The notes: a model not told the origin generated them from the sequence alone. Positions 38,701-49,381 are shown, numbered from the stretch's first letter. The stretch: DNA of 64,000 nt from Motacilla alba alba (GCF_015832195.1 NC_052017.1:52588652-52652651), one strand, 5' to 3'. Made by a program: numbers and translations.

Positions 38701-40070
38701 GTTTAAGTAGGCAACACATATGCTACAATAACATGGACATGAAATATCTTTGTTAAAGCTCGCTGTTCCATGAGCTGGCAAGAAAAAATATCAATGGGTG
38801 TCAGGAGACATAGGTATAGTTTAGAAAGAAAATTAGCATACTTGCTTCTATTTGCCAGATTGATTTTATATAAGGTTCTTGTAAAACAGAATTTATACTT
38901 ATCCTGACCCCTGTAAGAAGTGTCATCCATTAATATCAAAAGAAAGGCAAGAAAGCTCTTATTTACCCTACCCTCTAGACGAGTCCTTATCCTCAGATGA
39001 ACTTTATTTTTTGACCAGCTCATTAATTATTATTGAAATCACTGACCCCTCTAAACAGCACATAAGCATTTGAGTTAGCAGCAACAGCAAGACCAGCCTT
39101 AATTGGTCCACTTACATAAAAGTAGAAACATAAAACTTCTAAATGCAAGTTTCTGTTATATCTTTTCTTATTATTACAGGAAAATAAGGTACAACAGAGT
39201 GAAATTCCAGCTGGTTTGCAAGGAAATCTCTGCCAGTGTGTTTTCTAGTGGCTGCTCTTCAAAGCAGGGATGGAGATGGACAGATACTGTTGTATGCAAT
39301 TCAGGATTCCAAAGTAGTCAGTAAATCACACAATATCCAGTGGGTGAATAATGAAGTGGCATTGGGCCATTTTTTTAAAGCTAAAATCCACAATTAGGAA
39401 AATAATAAAAAAAAAGACAGGCTGCTGGAGTACTAACCTCTCTTTCTCAGTCCCATTCCTTTAGTTATTTCTGATCCAGCAGAGAACTAAAATGCGCCTG
39501 TGAGCCAGCAAGATAGGCTCAGCATCACTCCAATGTTTTATGTGGTCTCAGTTGGTGGTATCAGAATTTAAATTAGAAATCCCAACTGAACAATGATTAT
39601 CTGGACTCTGAAGCTGACAGGGAAAAAAAAAAAAAAAAAACAGAAAAAAGAAAAAAACCAAACCCAGCTACAGTCTTTCCCAAGAGCAATTGCCCTTTCT
39701 GGCAGGAAGGGGTAAAAATAGAGGCAGCTCATTAATATGGCTTGGCAGTGCTTAATGGCAGCTGGTCTGAAGAGTTAGATCAGTGGGTCTTTCCAGCAGT
39801 ACTCCCGGACCACTGCCAGCAGGTGTTGCTGTGTTCAACAAAATGAAAAGGAGTGCGGGGGGGGGGATGGGGAGAAAAATATTTATAAAGGGAGAAATAG
39901 GTGTGAAAAAAAATTAGTCACCGAGTAAAGCTTTCATTAGGCCTTTGGTAAAGCTATACACAAACTCCCCGAGGCAATAAGGAGCATGCTCTGAAATGAA
40001 TAATGCTTTTCACTTCTCCTAAACTCCTTTCAGAACTTATCCTGCGCTATAAATCACATACATGCTTGCT
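35770..40070. other. Gene-free flank proximal to INHBA
   Basis: No gene is supported. Motifs include an octamer ATGCAAAT at 38215-38222 near TTTAATTAATTTATG (about 38328), and a run of A bases at 39622-39640. The stretch from about 39715 to 40070 looks unusually free of repeats, and with the CpG cluster that follows it may form a conserved upstream regulatory region of INHBA. Confidence 0.45.
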
Positions 40071-40076
40071 GTGCTT

Positions 40077-40265
40077 CACTCGGTAGCTTTCTCGTTTTGT
40101 CACGGACCACACACTTTCTCACTGGGAATCCTCTGCCCGCCGCCGCAGTGGGAGAAGCTCGGTGGCGCTGCCCCAGGAGGGGTATGACGGTCACAGCCGG
40201 CACCGCACCGCTCTGACTCCAAGGAGAAGATAGCTCCCTTACTCCCGGGGGCAAATTTTCTGTTC
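40077..40265. promoter_or_regulatory. Small CpG-rich cluster upstream of INHBA
   Basis: I count about 14 CpGs in under 200 bases, in an otherwise CpG-poor region 1.7 kb upstream of the INHBA TATA box. It includes CCCGCCGCCGC and a CCCGGGGGC. It could be an alternative INHBA first exon/promoter, a divergent transcript start on the minus strand, or an enhancer. A long minus-strand open frame across it looks fortuitous. Confidence 0.5.
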
Positions 40266-40269
40266 TCCG

Positions 40270-41840
40270 TAAAACCAATGCAGTGTAAGGTCTCTTGCTG
40301 AGAATATGTCTGCTGCCAAATTGCAACAGGCTCTGCACTACCAGTTCACAGCAAATTTCAAAGAGTTTTAGGATGTCAGTTAAAACCAAACTCAGCCTGG
40401 TCCTGAGCAAAACAGGATTGCACGGTGGAAAAGTAATTTGGCAAAACTTGGTTTAGGATCCTCATGAAAAATAGAGTCCAGTGACTAACTGGGTATATAC
40501 ATGCTCATTATCCGTTTCTTGAAGCAAGTGTCTCACTGTCCCTGAAGAAAAAGAAAGGAGGGAGGGAAAATACAAAAAAAAAAAAAAAAGAAAAAGAAAA
40601 AAGAAAAAAAGAAGCGCTGTTCTTTGTAACAACTGGAACCACCAAACTCAGATTGCAGAAAAGCTACTGCAACCTGTTTCACTTATTATATGCATATTAA
40701 AAATGGGAAACAAAGCAACCTATCTGGTCATATGTTTCCCATTAACTTCTGATTTTTTCTCATTCGACCAAAGCTGTTGTGTGAATGCAGCACACACACC
40801 AGTTGGGATCAACGCTGCTATAAGGACTCCCTGGTATCACTGTAAATTGAAATCTTGAAATCTTTTTTTTGATCCAGATCAGCCATATTCCAAGATAGAT
40901 TAAAGTTACTTTACCAACAGGACATAAAAATATAATTATAAGTACGATTCAGGCCAAAAAAAAAAAAAAAAAATCTGAGGGATGGGGATTTTCTGGTAAT
41001 CAGTGGGTGTTATGAATGAGTAAAGACTGCATGATCATGCCATTTGTCATAAACGGTACCACATAAAGCCAGTTATTATATGTGTTTAAGAAAGGAGATG
41101 GATTTTGGATTTACTTTTGACCTTCTATGTATTACTTCTGTACTGCCTGATTGGCATAGTTATTTCTGATTTTCATTAATGTAAATTGAAATGAAAATTG
41201 CCTTTTATTTTATTCCACAAGTGTTAATGCCACACTTGCAAAAAATGTGAACTGTCGTTCATTGTAATTTATTTTTAGATGTCTAAACAGTTTTTAATAG
41301 TGTGATGCAATCTGCACGTCAAGGAGCCAGGAGAATTGGACAGGAGCAATATGATTCATTTTTTAAAGAGCTTTAAAGGGATCCCTAATTTAAACAGAAG
41401 GACATATTTATTCAGAGATTGAATTAAAAAAAATCATCCAAAGCCAAAGGATGCTTACTCAAATGCATTTTCCTGAATTTGAAAAAAATCCAAATTTGCA
41501 GAAAGATTATCTGGTATATCCTTAAGTATGTAAGAAGAAGAAAACAATTTGCAAAGTAGTAATTAAGTATCTGGCAAATACTGTATTTGAACTAGAACAG
41601 TGTTATCTACATCTAATAATATCTATATCTAGCTATGCAATACAACAAGTTGGAGTATATCTTCCTGACTCATAATGTTTGCTTTGTCTGATTTTAAGTT
41701 CTAGTCTTTAAATGGATACAGAAATCACCACAAGTTGATCCATGATATTTTGTCATGCTAGAGAATTAGGAGTTTCCATTAGATAATTAATTACCAGAAG
41801 TATGTCTCATACAGGAAAAACAGTCAATTGCTGATGTAAC
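40270..41840. other. INHBA 5' flank between the CpG cluster and the core promoter
   Basis: AT-rich sequence with two A tracts (40567-40616 and 40956-40972). An AAGTGT...ACACTT inverted repeat sits at about 41218-41237, with AAGTG cores of NKX2 type. No gene is supported. Proximal regulatory sites of INHBA would be expected here. Confidence 0.4.
40567..40616. repeat. A-rich simple repeat
   Basis: Runs of A broken by single G bases, 1.3 kb upstream of the INHBA promoter. A further A run follows at about 40956-40972. Confidence 0.85.
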
Positions 41841-41841
41841 A

Positions 41842-41930
41842 GGATTAACCAATCCAGCACAGTGATCCGGCCCACTTTTGACAGACGTTATATGTGATGT
41901 GTACACACGAGAAGTACAGTATAAAGCTTC
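41842..41930 (+). promoter_or_regulatory. INHBA: INHBA core promoter with CCAAT and TATA boxes
   Basis: A TATAAA lies at 41920-41925 and a CCAAT at 41849-41853, the spacing of a classical focused promoter with TSS near 41948-41952. The CCAAT sits inside the imperfect palindrome GGATTAACCAATCC (41842-41855), whose left half GGATTA is also an OTX/PITX-type homeodomain site in reverse. A CRE-like TGACAGACGTTA follows at about 41879. Activin beta-A genes are known to respond to cAMP and AP-1, but I see no perfect TGACGTCA here. The block around the TATA box resembles the 5' end of human INHBA cDNA as I recall it, so some transcripts may start slightly upstream of this TATA. Confidence 0.7.
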
Positions 41931-41948
41931 GCATTATGAGTACCACAA

Positions 41949-42014
41949 AGAGGAACTTCAGCAGTTCTTAAAGCACAATACAGCAGTCTCCTTCTGAGAG
42001 TCAGGACTAGAGAG
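41949..42014 (+). other. INHBA: INHBA non-coding exon 1 (5' UTR)
   Basis: The exon ends at the AG before a gtaaaa donor. Its last bases, GACTAGAGAG, correspond to GACCAGAAAG at the same junction in human INHBA as I recall it, and the next exon starts AGAATTTGCTGAAGAG as in human. The frame of the protein, read back through the splice junction, meets a TAG at 42008-42010. The canonical spliced mRNA therefore cannot extend the INHBA protein upstream. The start is inferred from the TATA box and could lie some tens of bases further 5'. Confidence 0.65.
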
Positions 42015-44237
42015 GTAAAACTTTCAATCAGCTTTTTTCCTTTCAAACTGAAACTTTTAATTCCTGTGCATGCTGTTGCATACTGTTAGGGTTACATTGA
42101 ATGAATGAATATACTTGCAGCTGAACTTTGCAGCTCAGGTAATTTGTAGAAAGAGTCTGAGCCACCATTTCTGTATGTATTCAAACACATTTCTGTATGT
42201 ATTTTTGTATATAGATGTATATACATGTAAGTACAAATAAACCATGTATCAGCGGTATTGGGAGCTCTCTTTTAGAAAACAGTGGATTTTAGAAAGTTAT
42301 GCTTTAACATTAAATCTGTCATCATTGTGGCATGCAAGTAAAATGTGCTATACCTCTATGTAATAGAGATTGTATGCGATAACTGTACCTGTAGAATATG
42401 GCAAGCAACATATACCCCACAGCAAGAAGCCAGACATACTTATCTGCATTTTATTTTGATTTATGCCGCTCCCTTACTTTTCATCAGACACTGTTAGGAT
42501 AGGTGCTATATTAGAACTATATATAACTCCTTTAATTATGTCATCTGTTAGTACATCTAATCATGAAAGCATATTTTAATCTGAAATTATTTTTTCATCC
42601 AATTAAACTTTTAGTTCTATTTCAAGCTGACTTTCAGACTTCGTATAATTACAACAGACTTTGGGCTGTTCACAAGATCCAAGAAAATTTGATGTGTTAT
42701 AGTGAGGTTTGTGTTACAAAGATGTGTTTATAAGAATGGCTGCAGGGTTTATAATGCTGACAGACCTGTAAGTGTAACAGTATATAACAGTATAGTAACT
42801 GAGGTCAGTAAAACACAGATGAGGGGGTACTGTGGATGCCTTATAACAGTAAAAGACTTATAAAAGATCTTAATTGAAAAGGACTAGCAATATATAACAT
42901 TTGTAAGACTTTGGCTGATTGTTCAATCACTTCTGTATGTTTCATTTACTCTACCTATAATTCCTTGCCTGTCTCTTAGCCCATGTGCCTGTAGTCATCT
43001 CATGGAAATTAGAGACCTTTCAATGCTTATATTTATAAATTACTCCTTTCCACTGTGAAATACAGTGGTTGACGGTAATATACTGAGAGTGGAATATTTG
43101 CTGGGTAGGAGGTAAGCCCATCTGAGAAGACAAAGGTGTGGTAGAGAGAGAATGAAAGGAATGAAAAGAAAGAGGGTAAACGCTAAAAAAGAAGAAGCTG
43201 CTCTAAGAAAATTGGTATAAGATAATACCTGAAAGGGAAGAATCTCAAAATTTATACAGTTATAGCTGTCATTTTTCCAGAATCAAATTCAAATCTAAGC
43301 AAGTTTGCAAACTTCAACTTTGCTGGGTAAGGAACAGAACGGAGACGATACAGAATGTAAAGGCAACCTGAAGCCATGGCAGTGGCAGAGGGAATGCCTT
43401 CTCACTGCAGAGCAAAGCCCTTCCTGGCATAAACTGACAAGGGGCTACCAACACTGGTTGAAACTTCTTCTAGCACTTTGGATTTCTTTTAATTTCCAAT
43501 GTCCTATTCTAATATTATGATTGCTCTCTGTGATTTAAATGAATGAAGTAATAAGTGCCTTCTAATAACAATGGGCCAAATGTAGAAGATCTTACTCAGC
43601 CTTCACTCAGACAGAATTATTATTGGCATCGATGAGGGATTTGCCTGAGTCAGAAGCAAGTATGATTTGGCCAGATGACATGTAACACTTCATATTCAAA
43701 GCGTTTTTCAGGCATTGCTTGATTAACCCCAAGCCTAAATGTATCTGCCCAAGAACTTCCAGGCACAGACTAGCATAGAAGTAGGGCTATTATATGGCCC
43801 TACCATGTAATGTCACATATATGTACCATCTCCTGCTTAGGCTTTCAGTGCCTAACTGCATATTGCAGCTGAGGAGTGTATCATGTATTACAGAGCTCTC
43901 CAAACAACAGTACTATTTTGTGCCTGACAGACCTTTTGCCAGTGTTGATAACCCTCAGCATTTAGAAGTGAGCAGAAAATATTTGCTTCCTTCTACTCCA
44001 GGCAGAATAATGTTCTGTTCAAAATATTCAGAGCCCCTGCCCTCATTGCCATCTCATTCACAAGCTATTTAACATCTCCTGCTGTCCCTAACAATACCAG
44101 GCAGGACCAAGAGCAAGGTGCTTGTTAAAGATTTCACTCTTTTCATTCATTCATGTTTCCTCTGTTTAGTTAAGCCAGTGATACTGTTGAAGGAATAAAA
44201 CAAACAAAACAAAACAAAAAGAAAGGAAAAAAAAAAA

Positions 44238-44279
44238 GGGGGGGGGGGAATGACAGCTGGGGGCGGGGGGGGGGAGGGG
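44238..44279 (+). repeat. G-run cluster, quadruplex-forming motif
   Basis: There are runs of 11 G (44238-44248), 5 G (44259-44263), 10 G (44265-44274) and 4 G (44276-44279), with only single-base loops between the last three. It lies on the transcribed sense strand of INHBA intron 1, about 400 bases before exon 2, and is flanked by A-rich and purine-rich DNA. The motif satisfies the usual four-G-run rule for a quadruplex in DNA or nascent RNA. Confidence 0.75.
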
Positions 44280-44515
44280 TCAAACAGAGAGGGAAAACAA
44301 GGAAAAAAATAAAGAGTAAATTTACAGGAATGAGAAGATCTTTTAGAAAGGGGGGAGGGAAGGAACCACGAGTAGTGATATTTGAAGAGAGGTGTGTGTT
44401 AGGGGAGCAATGAGCATAAGGAAGCCAGCCTGCCTGTTCCTCCCCCTTCCTAATCATAGCCTTTACTCACAGACAAAACTCCCTCCCTCTCTCATTCACT
44501 CACTCACTTTAGGCC

Positions 44516-44562
44516 AATCCGTCCTCTCTCTCTCTCTCCCTCTCTCTGTGTCTCTCTCCTAC
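44516..44562 (+). repeat. CT-rich microsatellite
   Basis: A run of CT dinucleotides is interrupted by CCCT and TGTG, lying about 120-165 bases upstream of exon 2 of INHBA. It is a simple repeat of the GA/CT class often polymorphic in vertebrates, and it could also act as an extended pyrimidine tract. Confidence 0.8.
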
Positions 44563-44680
44563 TCTGAGACAGAGTCAGAACTCTTCTCCCTGACAGCCAC
44601 AAACATCTACAGCACTTATTGCATTCAGAGAGGGAACCTGCAAACAAAACTTCACAGAAAACTTTTGGTTCTTGTTCCAG

Positions 44681-44814
44681 AGAATTTGCTGAAGAGAAGG
44701 AAAAACAAACAAACAAACAAACAAACTAAACCGGCCCCCAAAAAAACTGTTCGTGAAGGGGGAGGAAAAGCAGGGCCTTTTAAAAAGGGAATCACAACAA
44801 CTTTTGCTGCCAGG
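44681..44814 (+). other. INHBA: INHBA 5' UTR portion of exon 2
   Basis: These 134 bases lie between the exon 2 acceptor and the start codon. They are A-rich with an AAAC tandem repeat at 44702-44727. They contain no ATG before 44815, so within this exon a scanning ribosome meets the INHBA start first. The last 50 bases, with a GGGCCTTTTAAAAAGG element (about 44773-44788), closely resemble the human 5' UTR as I recall it. The context at the start codon is CCAGGATGC, with a purine at -3. Confidence 0.85.
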
Positions 44815-44874
44815 ATGCCTTTGCTTTGGAAGAGAGGATTTCTGTTGGTGCTTTGCTGGATTATAGTGAGGAGT
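44815..44874 (+). other. INHBA: Signal peptide of INHBA precursor
   Basis: Residues 1-20 hold K6-R7, a hydrophobic core from F9 to V18, and a small residue at the expected cleavage site (S20 before S21-P22-T23). This directs the precursor into the secretory pathway. The cleavage point is placed by analogy with the human protein and not by computation. Confidence 0.75.
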
Positions 44875-45202
44875 TCCCCAACCCCAGGATCCGAGGGGCA
44901 CAGTTCAGTCACAGACTGTCCATCATGTGCCCTTGCCACGCTCTCAAAGGATGTGCCCAGCTCACAGCCTGAGATGGTGGAAGCAGTAAAGAAGCACATA
45001 CTGAACATGTTGCACTTGAGGGACAGACCTAATATCACCCAGCCAGTGCCCAAGGCAGCACTTTTAAATGCCATCAAAAAACTCCACGTGGGAAAGGTGG
45101 GAGAGGATGGTTATGTGGAAATAGAGGATGATGTTGGAAGAAGAGCCGAAATGAATGAAGTTGTGGAGCAAACCTCAGAAATCATCACTTTTGCAGAATC
45201 AG
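44815..45202 (+). CDS. INHBA: Inhibin/activin beta-A subunit, first coding segment (residues 1-129 and first base of codon 130)
   Basis: This segment encodes the signal peptide and N-terminal prodomain of activin/inhibin beta-A, a secreted TGF-beta-family ligand precursor. Dimers of beta-A form activin A, and pairing with the alpha subunit forms inhibin A. The protein starts MPLLWKRGFLLVLCWIIVRS, a basic residue pair then a hydrophobic core, and cleavage after about residue 20 fits the family. A CPSC pair of cysteines follows at 35-38. There is a glycosylation sequon N-I-T at 73-75 that I do not recall in human. The segment ends in phase 1 at a strong GTGAGT donor, so codon 130 (Gly) is completed in exon 3. 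Start choice: first ATG of the exon, with a signal peptide immediately after it. An upstream in-frame ATG at 44410 lies in intron 1. Confidence 0.97.
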
Positions 45203-46689
45203 GTGAGTGCTTGAAAAAAAACAAACTAAAATATCCTTTGTGCCCAAACTGAAAAATATCCTTTCTGCCAAAACTGCAATTAACTTTTCTTCTCCTCAGC
45301 AATAATGTTTTCTGCAAGGTTGTAGGATGAGACTTGGGGGAAGGGAGAAGGAGGACTGGGATGGGGGGGTAGGACTCTAAAAGAATTTGATTTTTCTGAC
45401 TTAGTCTTGGCTACAGATTACACTTGCTAAGTACAGTCAGTCACACAGGGAGGAAGCTCTCTAACCAATCTTGAACATAAAGTCAGGCTGCAGCAGGGTC
45501 CTCCAAACTCTGCCTGTAAACACAGAGTACTTGCAGTAAAGGACTGGATTGCAGAGTTGATGGTGAAAGAAAAAAGGCTGTAGCCTTTTGGGGAGTTTAT
45601 GAAGACAGAAAGTGAACTGCAAACTACTTCAGAAACAGCCCTTTCATGTAAAAATTATAGTGGAAGTTAGAAAATCAGATGAAGCAGCTTTAGTTTTAGA
45701 AGTGAGATGGCTTTTTTGTGGGTTTTTTCTCTCTTTTTTTGTCTTTTTTTTCCCCCTTAATTTAACACAGCATCTTCGGCAATAAAGAGTTGCAGGGACT
45801 GTCAGATGACTTCAATAGAACTGGACAAGTTGCTGTAGCAGATCCAATTTGTAATGCAGACTTCTGCATACTGGAAAAAAGATTCTGCTCCTAAAACACT
45901 CCTGCCAAAAATGCAACCTTGGTAGGGTGTATTTTGAACTCTTTCACAGTTATTTTTCCCCTAACTCTTAGGCAGTAAGAGCTCAGAATATATGTATTAA
46001 GCAAAGCTTTAAGTCTCACATAAACTGCCCATAGGAAACAGCTCTAAAGTTGTACTTTGCTATCTTGTTCCTACATGAATAGGACCAGAACACATTTTAA
46101 TTCAATGTATGTGTATCTGCACATAAATCTGTTAGTGCATGTGGGTATGCTAATGCATGCATCAATAGCAGTTACTTGCAATAAGTCTATCATCTAACTA
46201 ACAGCAACTTTTTATGATGCTGTCTAGCCAAAGCATTTTTCCTGTTGCCAAGACGGTTTTAAAAGAATGTCATTGTTTTGTTTGGTACAGCATATGGTAG
46301 GCAAAGTATGCAAAGGAACTCCAAGCATTTTTGTTTAAAAGTTTGCTGCAGCAGTATAAACAATTAAGACAACACTCAGAGTTTCCAGTCCTGAAAACCT
46401 GTTGACTCAGATGTTCTGATTGCAGGGAAGCCATGCACAAGAAGTGTGCATGCTTTTAAGTGCAGACATTCCTGCTGGCTTCTGATTTCCAACTATACAA
46501 GGAGCCCTTGCCTTTGGAGTCCTTGTCAATATACATATTATCAGTTATTTTAGCATGAGAGCTCAGGCTTTTCAGTTTTTCCATCCCCTCCACTTCAGAA
46601 AGCAGAGAGAAGGTGTCAGTGCCAGAGGTCGTTAGAAGCAGGGGTAGCTCAACATTAGTTTAGAAATGAATTTATACAAGCAAAGAAAC

Positions 46690-47040
46690 CTCTAAGCTAT
46701 CTATGAGTCGGATTCCCCACCTGGTTTTCAGCAGCTCGCTCTGAGCACAGTGGAACACATATGGCATGAACAGTGGTTTCTCTTCACTGTGTGCGTCGCA
46801 ATCATTTGTAAACACATTATTGTCTCTCCTGAGCTCTGACACAAAGGAATTTGGAATTTGATATATGCCTCTCTGTACAATACCCTCCAACAGCGGCTCC
46901 CAAAGCCATTGGCTCTTGCAGTCACGTGAACAGCAAAAATCATGCCATTGCCCACACACTGGCCAATCATCCTGCCACCGATCCCCCGCCACCAGCCACC
47001 AATACTGTCACTCAGCTTGATTTACATAGCGTTGTTCTAC
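46690..47040. promoter_or_regulatory. Candidate regulatory block in INHBA intron 2
   Basis: This stretch is free of simple repeats and richer in GC and CpG than its flanks. It contains the palindromic E-box TCACGTGA (46922-46929) and a CCAAT motif (GGCCAATCA, about 46962). The composition resembles conserved intronic enhancers. Open frames here on both strands look fortuitous. Function is an inference from composition and motifs. Confidence 0.3.
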
Positions 47041-48639
47041 TGCTGCTGACAAACTACTTGAAGAGGACTTAACGCTATGGAGCTGCAGGACAGGGACATT
47101 CACTGTGTTCTCATGCCTTCTCCTCCCTGCCACAGTTCTATTCCTTCATACTGAGATGATCCTGGAAGCCCAGGCAGGAGGGCTGCTCGGTCCATTTTTT
47201 CCATACCTGCTGCCTTTCCATACCTCTTTGATTTGGGATGAGGGAGGGACTATTAACAACCTAAAAACTGAGCTCTGGTTTGGTCTTATAATGGAAATCA
47301 TAAATCCACTCTGTGGAGTAGCTTCAGATTACTGAAGCATATTCTTCATCTACAGCCATTCATCTGGTGACTTGCTAACATCAGAGGGTCTACCTCATTT
47401 TACAGGCACCAATGCTGTGGCAACTTAAGTAAAGGCTTCTTGAGATCCTGTCCTCTTGTGCACTGACAGTTATTCCCATCAAATATTAAACCAGTATTTT
47501 TTTACTGTAGAGGAAAGTGAGGCAAAAAACAAAGGCAAGTGACATGTCATATAGGAAGTACGTGTTAAAAAGATAGGAATAGAATATAGCCACAGGGACA
47601 GTCTCCACTTTTCATTCTATGGGAACTGGGAATAGCATGAACAAGTTTAAACACCAAGAAGGAGAACAAACATGTTCTGCTCACTGCCAGGTTAATGTGT
47701 TTCCTGCTTTTAGCGTCAAACTCAATCTGCCTCAATAGAGGCAATAAGAAATCAATGAAAATGAATGAAAACATCGCATATTGTATCCAAAAAATGTCTA
47801 CAAAAAGCAAAATAGGACTTTAGGCTTCTTGTTTCTTTGGGTATGGCTTGACATATATAAGCCTTTCCCCATGTCTTTCAGATGCCACATTTACTACTTG
47901 CCTTTATAAAAAAAGTAGTATTTCCATATTTCATCAGTCATAATCTCAAAAATACAAAGAAGTGGAGTGAATGAACTGTGCATGTGGCTCTGTCTTGAGA
48001 CTCCTATTTTCTAAAATAAACCAAAATTCAAATAAGCACAGACTTCAGACAATTAGAGGAGAAGTAAATGCAGTAAACTTGTCTGAAGAACAGGTGTAGT
48101 TATGTCCAGGAAATCAGCAAAATAGTTGGCAGGTAGTTTTCACAGCTAACAAATCCAGACAGATCTCTGCAAAACTAATGACTGTGAGTATTGGGCAAAA
48201 GTTACAAATGCACCCTACTGTCCTTTGGCACTCTTACAAGTAAAACATGAAAATTACTTTCTACTTGCATATCAAACTAAGATCACTAATGTTGATTAGT
48301 TCTGCTGTACGGGAAGCTGTGCCAGAGTTCTGTGTGTTACTTCAAAGTCTTAAAAATAGTTTTTTGAGGAGAAGGGTCATATAATTTTGTGACAAGCAAA
48401 TCCAACAGGTTCAAAAACAGAGATACTCAATACTTATAAGTATGATTGGCTACTAACTCGTTCATTATTTTAAGTAGACAGCTTATTAGCCAGTTCTGGG
48501 ATTCTGCCAACTGAATTTGATGCTGGCAACTAAACTACCAATGAAATGGCTTGCTAACATCAGTCCCTGAGAAGGTGACAGGAATTATCGGACCGAAATA
48601 CGTAAAGCTTAAGATTTATCTTCAGGAAAAATTCCAGGA

Positions 48640-48661
48640 AAAAAAAAAAAAAAAAAAAAAA
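48640..48661. repeat. Poly-A tract in INHBA intron 2
   Basis: More than 20 consecutive A bases. No adjacent retrogene body is recognised. Confidence 0.9.
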
Positions 48662-48955
48662 GAGAAGTCTTCCAGCTATTTAGACCACTTCCAGTGTTTT
48701 GTACCACTTCATACAGAATTCCAGGTGAACTGACTTGATCATGTGATACCTACCTTCATGTGTAGAGGCATACACGTATGTGTATATTCATGTCTTTTCC
48801 CAGAAGATACCTATCCTATACAACCAAGCTGGCAGTTCACGACGAAAAAAAACCCCAAAGGATGTGTCTCTTATGTATTTTGAAAAATTTCGACAATATT
48901 CTTTTGAAAAGAACTGTATTTAAGGGTACAAGTATTCATGCTGAATAAAGAACGG

Positions 48956-48969
48956 CCACGAGAGGGCAC
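48956..48969 (+). promoter_or_regulatory. CTCF-like motif in INHBA intron 2
   Basis: CCACGAGAGGGCAC matches the CTCF core at 13 of 14 positions and has the same orientation as the motif at 19219. The surrounding sequence AACGG...ACTCCAAAGG is unique. This is a candidate site only. Confidence 0.4.
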
Positions 48970-49381
48970 ACTCCAAAGGCTTTTCGCTCCAGAAGAGGCA
49001 ACCTTCCCGCACACTTATTTTACCTAATTGGATTCTGAATCCCAGAGATCTTTATGCTTATCTGTATCTGCTCTGAGTGGGGATCGTTTCTCTCTTCTAG
49101 TTTATTTAAAAGGCAAGGATTCACTGGATTGAAAAGCTGAAAGGAATGTAATTCAGGAAGGAAATAGGTAGAGGAGCAAAAGATGGATGCTAGAAGTGCT
49201 GGAAATCTGGAGAGATCAGAAATTAGAAATATTCTTTTTTTACAAGATACTGAGAAATGTGACCATGAATCATCCTAGGAGATTATTTGCTCACATCATT
49301 TTTTTTTTAATGCAGTCTCCTTGGCTTTTAGAAAACAAGCCTATTTTCCCTTGTTTTTTCTTCCCTCCCGCCTCCCGCACC

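Larger units (their letters stand above)
42015..44680 (+). other. INHBA: INHBA intron 1
   Basis: This 2.67-kb GT-AG intron contains no gene of its own. The acceptor at 44679-44680 is preceded by a usable pyrimidine-rich tract (CTTTTGGTTCTTGTTCCAG). The last 500 bases are compositionally extreme: A-rich from about 44198, G runs at 44238-44279, a purine tract to about 44360, then a CT-rich stretch at 44516-44562. An open frame continuous with the INHBA coding frame runs through its end from an ATG at 44410 (see findings). Confidence 0.7.

Noticed and set aside
40054..40410. Minus-strand open frame of 118 codons over the upstream CpG cluster
   Set aside because: GC-rich DNA lowers stop frequency. 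The product shows no known domain, so I kept only the CpG cluster.
44575..45077. Minus-strand open frames opposite the first INHBA coding segment
   Set aside because: They are antisense shadows of the real coding exon and have no support of their own.
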